Positions 13,587-16,430 of a stretch of 16,430 nt of DNA are shown here, piece by piece. The first letter of the stretch is position 1. Each line of letters opens with the position of its first letter. A program made the translations under genes and the position numbers. Below the pieces are notes generated by a model that did not search any database, was not told the DNA's origin, and saw nothing but the letters and a program-made list of their open reading frames with translations. Source of the DNA: DASPJR01 sp035628505 (lineage in GTDB: Bacteria; Planctomycetota; SZUA-567; H5-PLA8); NCBI GenBank assembly GCA_035628505.1, contig DASPJR010000234.1:1-16430 (forward strand). The letters are read 5' to 3'.

Positions 13587-15020
13587 ATGACCGACTTCAA
13601 CCAGCAGCTCTACCTCACCCGCCGCACTTTCCTGAGCCGCGCGGCTACAGGGATCGGGTCCGTGGCGCTTGCCTCGCTCCTGAATCCCAAGCGCGCAGTG
13701 GCCGATGACAAGATCCAAGTCGATAAATGGCCGGGCGTCGTCCGGCCGCTGCATCATCCGGCCAAGGCCAAGCGCGTCATACACCTTTACATGGCCGGCG
13801 GCCCCTCGCACCTCGAAACGTTTGACTACAAACCCAAGCTCGCTGAAATGCATGGCAAGCCGATGCCTGAATCGTTCACCAAGGGCCAGCCCATCGCGCA
13901 GCTCCAGGGGCAGCAGCTCAAGTGCTTCGCGCCGCAGTGGAATTTCAAAAAGTTCGGCCAGTGCGGCCTCGAGATCTGCGAGCTCTTTCCGGAGATCGGC
14001 AGCGTCGCCGACGAGATTTGCATGATCCGCTCGATGAAAACCGAGCAGATCAATCACGATCCGGCGCATACGTTCATGAACACCGGCACGTCGATCAGCG
14101 GGCGGCCGAGCATGGGATCGTGGGTCACGTACGGGCTGGGCGCCGATTGCGACAATCTGCCCGGCTTTGTGGTGCTCACGTCAAACGGACGCGGCGGACA
14201 GAACCAGCCCATCGCGTCGCGGCAGTGGCACAGCGGTTTTCTGCCGAGCAAATTCCAGGGCGTGCGTTTCCATTCAAAAGGCGACGCGGTGCTCTATCTC
14301 GGCAATCCGCCCGGCTGCAGCCCCGAGCAGCAGCGCGACATTATCCAGTCGGTGCAGAAGCTCAACGCCAGCTACAACGACACGGTGGACGATCCGGAAA
14401 TCGCCACGCGTATCGCGCAGTACGAAATGGCGTTCAAGATGCAGACGAGCGTGCCCGGCCTGATGGATATCTCCAACGAAACGAAAGAGACGATGGACCT
14501 TTATGGCATCAAAGGTCCGGACGGCTCGTTCGGCGCCAACTGCCTGCTCGCGCGGCGCCTGGCCGAGCGCGGTGTGCGCTTTATCCAGCTCTACCACAAA
14601 GACTGGGACCACCACGGCAATGTGAAGAACGACGTGAAGCTCAAGAGCGAAGAAGTGGACAAGCCGGCGGCGGCGCTGATCAAGGATCTCAAGGCGCGCG
14701 GCATGCTCGACGAAACGCTGATCATCTTCGGCGGCGAATTCGGCCGCACGCCAATGGCGCAGGGCAATGGCCGCGACCATCACATCAAGGGCTTTTCAAT
14801 CTGGCTTGCCGGCGGCGGCATCAAGGGCGGTGTCAGCTACGGCAACACGGATGAACTCGGCTATCACGCCGTCGAAGACGTCTGCCACGTTCACGACTTC
14901 CACGCCACGATGATGCATCTGCTCGGCGTGGACCACAAGCGCCTGACCTACCGCTTCCAGGGCCGCGATTTCCGCCTCACAGACGTCCACGGCCATGTCG
15001 TCCAGAAAATCCTGGCGTGA
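13587..15020 (+). CDS. DUF1501 family protein, Tat-exported
   Basis: 477 residues from the ATG at 13587 (GAGG 8 nt upstream); an in-frame ATG at 13533 lacks a ribosome binding site. The N-terminus is a twin-arginine signal ('TRRTFLSRAATGIGSVALAS', Arg12-Arg13), indicating export after folding, possibly with a cofactor. DUF1501 blocks are 'HLYMAGGPSHLETFDYKP', 'MIRSMKTEQINHDPAHTFMN', 'LLARRLAERGVRFIQLYHKDWDHHG', 'LIIFGGEFGRTPMAQG...RDHH' and the terminal 'HMLG'-like 'MMHLLGVDHKRLTYRFQGRD'. The family belongs to the alkaline phosphatase/sulfatase-like fold, but activity is unproven. It normally follows a PSCyt1/PSD1 gene directly and is thought to work with it; here the DUF559 unit lies between. 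Confidence 0.93.
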   Translation: MTDFNQQLYLTRRTFLSRAATGIGSVALASLLNPKRAVADDKIQVDKWPGVVRPLHHPAKAKRVIHLYMAGGPSHLETFDYKPKLAEMHGKPMPESFTKGQPIAQLQGQQLKCFAPQWNFKKFGQCGLEICELFPEIGSVADEICMIRSMKTEQINHDPAHTFMNTGTSISGRPSMGSWVTYGLGADCDNLPGFVVLTSNGRGGQNQPIASRQWHSGFLPSKFQGVRFHSKGDAVLYLGNPPGCSPEQQRDIIQSVQKLNASYNDTVDDPEIATRIAQYEMAFKMQTSVPGLMDISNETKETMDLYGIKGPDGSFGANCLLARRLAERGVRFIQLYHKDWDHHGNVKNDVKLKSEEVDKPAAALIKDLKARGMLDETLIIFGGEFGRTPMAQGNGRDHHIKGFSIWLAGGGIKGGVSYGNTDELGYHAVEDVCHVHDFHATMMHLLGVDHKRLTYRFQGRDFRLTDVHGHVVQKILA

Positions 15021-15024
15021 TGTG

Positions 15025-15087
15025 GCGCGAACTTCAGTTCGCGCAGGTGAACATCGGTCGAGGGGCAGGCACGTTCAGCCTGTCCCT
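15025..15087. repeat. Tandem hairpins after the DUF1501 gene
   Basis: The first is the perfect stem-loop GCGCGAAC-TTCA-GTTCGCGC (15025-15044), 5 bp after the stop codon. The second, at 15061-15087, has AGGGGCAGGC pairing with GCCTGTCCCT over a 7-nt loop with a single G-T pair. Neither is followed by a T-run. They may end the PSCyt/DUF1501 transcript or be copies of an interspersed repeat. Confidence 0.5.
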
Positions 15088-15307
15088 TCATCTATAAGAG
15101 ATGCTTTGCATCCTCGATTTGTCCGGTAGTTTGTTAAATATTTTTGCTGAGCTTGCAATTCGTGTTTTTGCAATGAGTTATAGAAGCGCCCTGCTGCCGA
15201 GGAACTGACCGGCGTCGCCGCAAGTGGACAGCGTATAACTGAGAACGCCGCTAACGGGCGCCAGTGCACACGTGCGTATAAATCTTTAATTATCATCTAC
15301 TTACACG

Positions 15308-15338
15308 TTGACAAATACCGCTGGGGGGGGGGTATGGT
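15308..15338 (+). promoter_or_regulatory. Promoter candidate with a G10 tract in its spacer
   Basis: A perfect -35 TTGACA (15308-15313) and a -10-like TATGGT (15333-15338, 4 of 6) are 19 bp apart. Ten consecutive G residues (15323-15332) fill the half of the spacer touching the -10. Gain or loss of one or two G would move the spacer toward or away from the optimal 17 bp. The transcript would begin about 60 nt before the ATG at 15404. Confidence 0.6.
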
Positions 15339-15403
15339 CTGGCATCACCGACTATTTTCTTGCCCTAGCCGAGCCCGATGGGCTTTAATTAGAGGAGAGT
15401 ATC

Positions 15404-16330
15404 ATGCGCCAGACCCGCCGCGTTGCGCGAGTAAACACGCCGCTAAAAAGGATGTGCCTCGTGGCCCTGTTGTTCAGCCTGCTGATCGTGCGCGACAGCC
15501 ACGCGATTCTGCTGACAGCGATCAAGTTTGATCATAAGAAAGAAGGCGGGGACAAAAACCCGGACGACGGGCTGGCGCTGCGTAAGAATTTTAAGACGGA
15601 ACTCAAGCACAAACCCAATGGTGAGGGCAGCGGCGAATGGGTCAGCGATCCGCTTCATGAGCTGGATCCGAGTATTAATCTGGATGTACGAGAGCGCAAC
15701 GACCCGGCACTCTACGTGGTGAACAAGGTCTGCAAAATAAAAGTTCGGCTGAGGACGATTTTTCCAGGAATTTACACGAGCGCAATCGTTTATGCTACGC
15801 CGAAGGGGACGAAGCTTCCTGCGGTAAAACGAAAGCGCGTTACTTTCGATGCAAAAGGAATCAGTGTGGGCGACGACGGCTACGTGGACTTTGAGTTGGC
15901 CACTCACTTCAGCGATAAGATCAGCAAAGAGTCGGATAGTTGGGACTGGCATTTCGAAAAAGTTAACGATGACGAGTTCTTTCCGTTCAACCCCATACAC
16001 TTCGGAAGCAGTGGACCGCATACAATCTATACCGTTGAGCAGGTTCCAAATTTGCCTTGGTATGACGGGAAGGATACAACCCGTCCCTGGACTGAAGCAC
16101 TGGATTTTGCCTTTAATAATGTTGGATTAGGGCAGGATCCCTTTGAAAACTTGCAAACAGTGCCTAAAAAATTAACGGATTTTTTCCATACCTACGGCCT
16201 CAAGTATGACGTGAAATTAGGAGCAGTAACGACCTATGTCACTGCTAAAGAGCATTTTGATTTAACGGGATTTATGATGAAATCGAAGCCATTGGTGATT
16301 TGTGTCGATACGGCTGTGTCGCTGCGGTAG
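15404..16330 (+). CDS. Secreted protein of unknown function, probably C-terminally truncated
   Basis: The ATG at 15404 is preceded by AGAGGAGAG (15391-15399), a strong ribosome binding site. The 308-residue product has a basic N-region, a hydrophobic core ('CLVALLFSLLIV') and a likely cleavage after 'DSHA'. I do not recognise a named domain. 'GPHTIYTVEQVPNLPWYDG' followed by 'RPWTEALDFAF' and, at the very end, 'LVICVDTAVSLR' resembles, from memory, large secreted proteins in which a 'NCxDxA' block opens a transglutaminase-like segment. If so, this one stops just after that block and lacks the remainder. Base composition becomes clearly more AT-rich from about 15720 onward than in neighbouring genes, which hints at foreign origin or relaxed selection. 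Its promoter carries a G10 tract. The function is unknown. Confidence 0.75.
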   Translation: MRQTRRVARVNTPLKRMCLVALLFSLLIVRDSHAILLTAIKFDHKKEGGDKNPDDGLALRKNFKTELKHKPNGEGSGEWVSDPLHELDPSINLDVRERNDPALYVVNKVCKIKVRLRTIFPGIYTSAIVYATPKGTKLPAVKRKRVTFDAKGISVGDDGYVDFELATHFSDKISKESDSWDWHFEKVNDDEFFPFNPIHFGSSGPHTIYTVEQVPNLPWYDGKDTTRPWTEALDFAFNNVGLGQDPFENLQTVPKKLTDFFHTYGLKYDVKLGAVTTYVTAKEHFDLTGFMMKSKPLVICVDTAVSLR

Positions 16331-16412
16331 CGCAAGGATTCTTTCGCACATTTGTTTGTAGCAGTCTCTCGGCCAGAGCCGTTTTCTGTTTAGTTCTGTT
16401 CCTTCCTACTCT

Positions 16413-16428
16413 GCTTCCCTAGGGAAGC
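16413..16428. repeat. 16-bp perfect palindrome at the right edge
   Basis: GCTTCCCTAGGGAAGC is fully self-complementary and lies 82 bp after the stop of the unknown secreted protein. It could be a terminator stem or a binding site; the window ends before any T-run could be seen. Confidence 0.4.
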
Positions 16429-16430
16429 TC

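Larger units (their letters stand above)
15021..15403. other. Gene-free spacer with hairpins and poly-G promoter
   Basis: After the two hairpins (15025-15087) and a small GATGC-TTT-GCATC stem near 15100-15112, the region 15113-15300 shows no ORF with family character or start signal. The last 100 bp carry the promoter candidate and ribosome binding site of the next gene. Confidence 0.6.

Noticed and set aside
13922..14854. 310-codon frame within the DUF1501 gene
   Set aside because: Arg/Gln/Ala-rich out-of-frame shadow of a gene with clear DUF1501 motifs.
15186..15261. Integron attC-like site from the separated GCGCCC and GGGCGC arms
   Set aside because: Arms are only 6 bp, the core-site sequences are not convincing and there is no integrase or cassette array.

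Overview
The window looks like chromosomal DNA from a GC-rich member of the PVC group, most likely a planctomycete. The main evidence is the gene pair at 9868-15020: a PSCyt1/DUF1549/DUF1553 cytochrome-like protein followed by a Tat-exported DUF1501 protein. A DUF1080 (3-keto-disaccharide hydrolase) secreted protein at the left edge and several exported hydrolases fit the same picture. Verrucomicrobiota and some Acidobacteriota (Solibacter-like) carry the same families, and no rRNA or marker gene is present, so the phylum is an inference.

Layout. 1-448 (-): start of a secreted DUF1080 protein, cut by the window edge. 543-1403 (+): TrmO, the tRNA t6A37 methyltransferase. 1535-3529 (+): large exported alpha/beta hydrolase. 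3566-3951 (-): remains of a HEPN/MNT toxin-antitoxin operon, with MntA intact and the HEPN toxin cut to about 33 codons at a CACAGAG-type repeat. 4085-6916 (-): exported M16 zinc metallopeptidase. 7260-8078 (-): MerR regulator with a GyrI-like ligand domain, behind a textbook 19-bp-spacer MerR promoter. 8257-9108 (-): secreted esterase. 9227-9388 (+): 53-residue lipoprotein. 9401-9730: a REPIN-like inverted-repeat element and a heptamer array. 9868-12948 (+): PSCyt1/PSD1 protein. 12986-13507: a DUF559 nuclease gene enclosed by near-identical inverted repeats. 13587-15020 (+): DUF1501 protein. 15404-16330 (+): secreted protein of unknown function, with a G10 tract inside its probable promoter.

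Most genes encode exported proteins and are single transcription units separated by repeat-rich spacers. The PSCyt1/PSD1 and DUF1501 genes would normally be adjacent and co-transcribed; here the DUF559 unit sits between them. The hydrolases, esterase, DUF1080 and PSCyt/PSD1/DUF1501 proteins are consistent with degradation of complex polysaccharides or glycans at the cell envelope, but no substrate can be read from the sequence.

The most interesting signals are: (1) the DUF559 unit bounded by about 40-bp inverted repeats that are hairpin-forming and G-quadruplex-like; (2) the poly-G tract between the -35 and -10 boxes at 15308-15338, a candidate phase-variable promoter; (3) the REPIN-like element with a covarying stem at 9401-9596; (4) the truncated HEPN toxin beside an intact antitoxin; (5) two unrelated heptanucleotide arrays, at 8220-8252 and 9647-9730.
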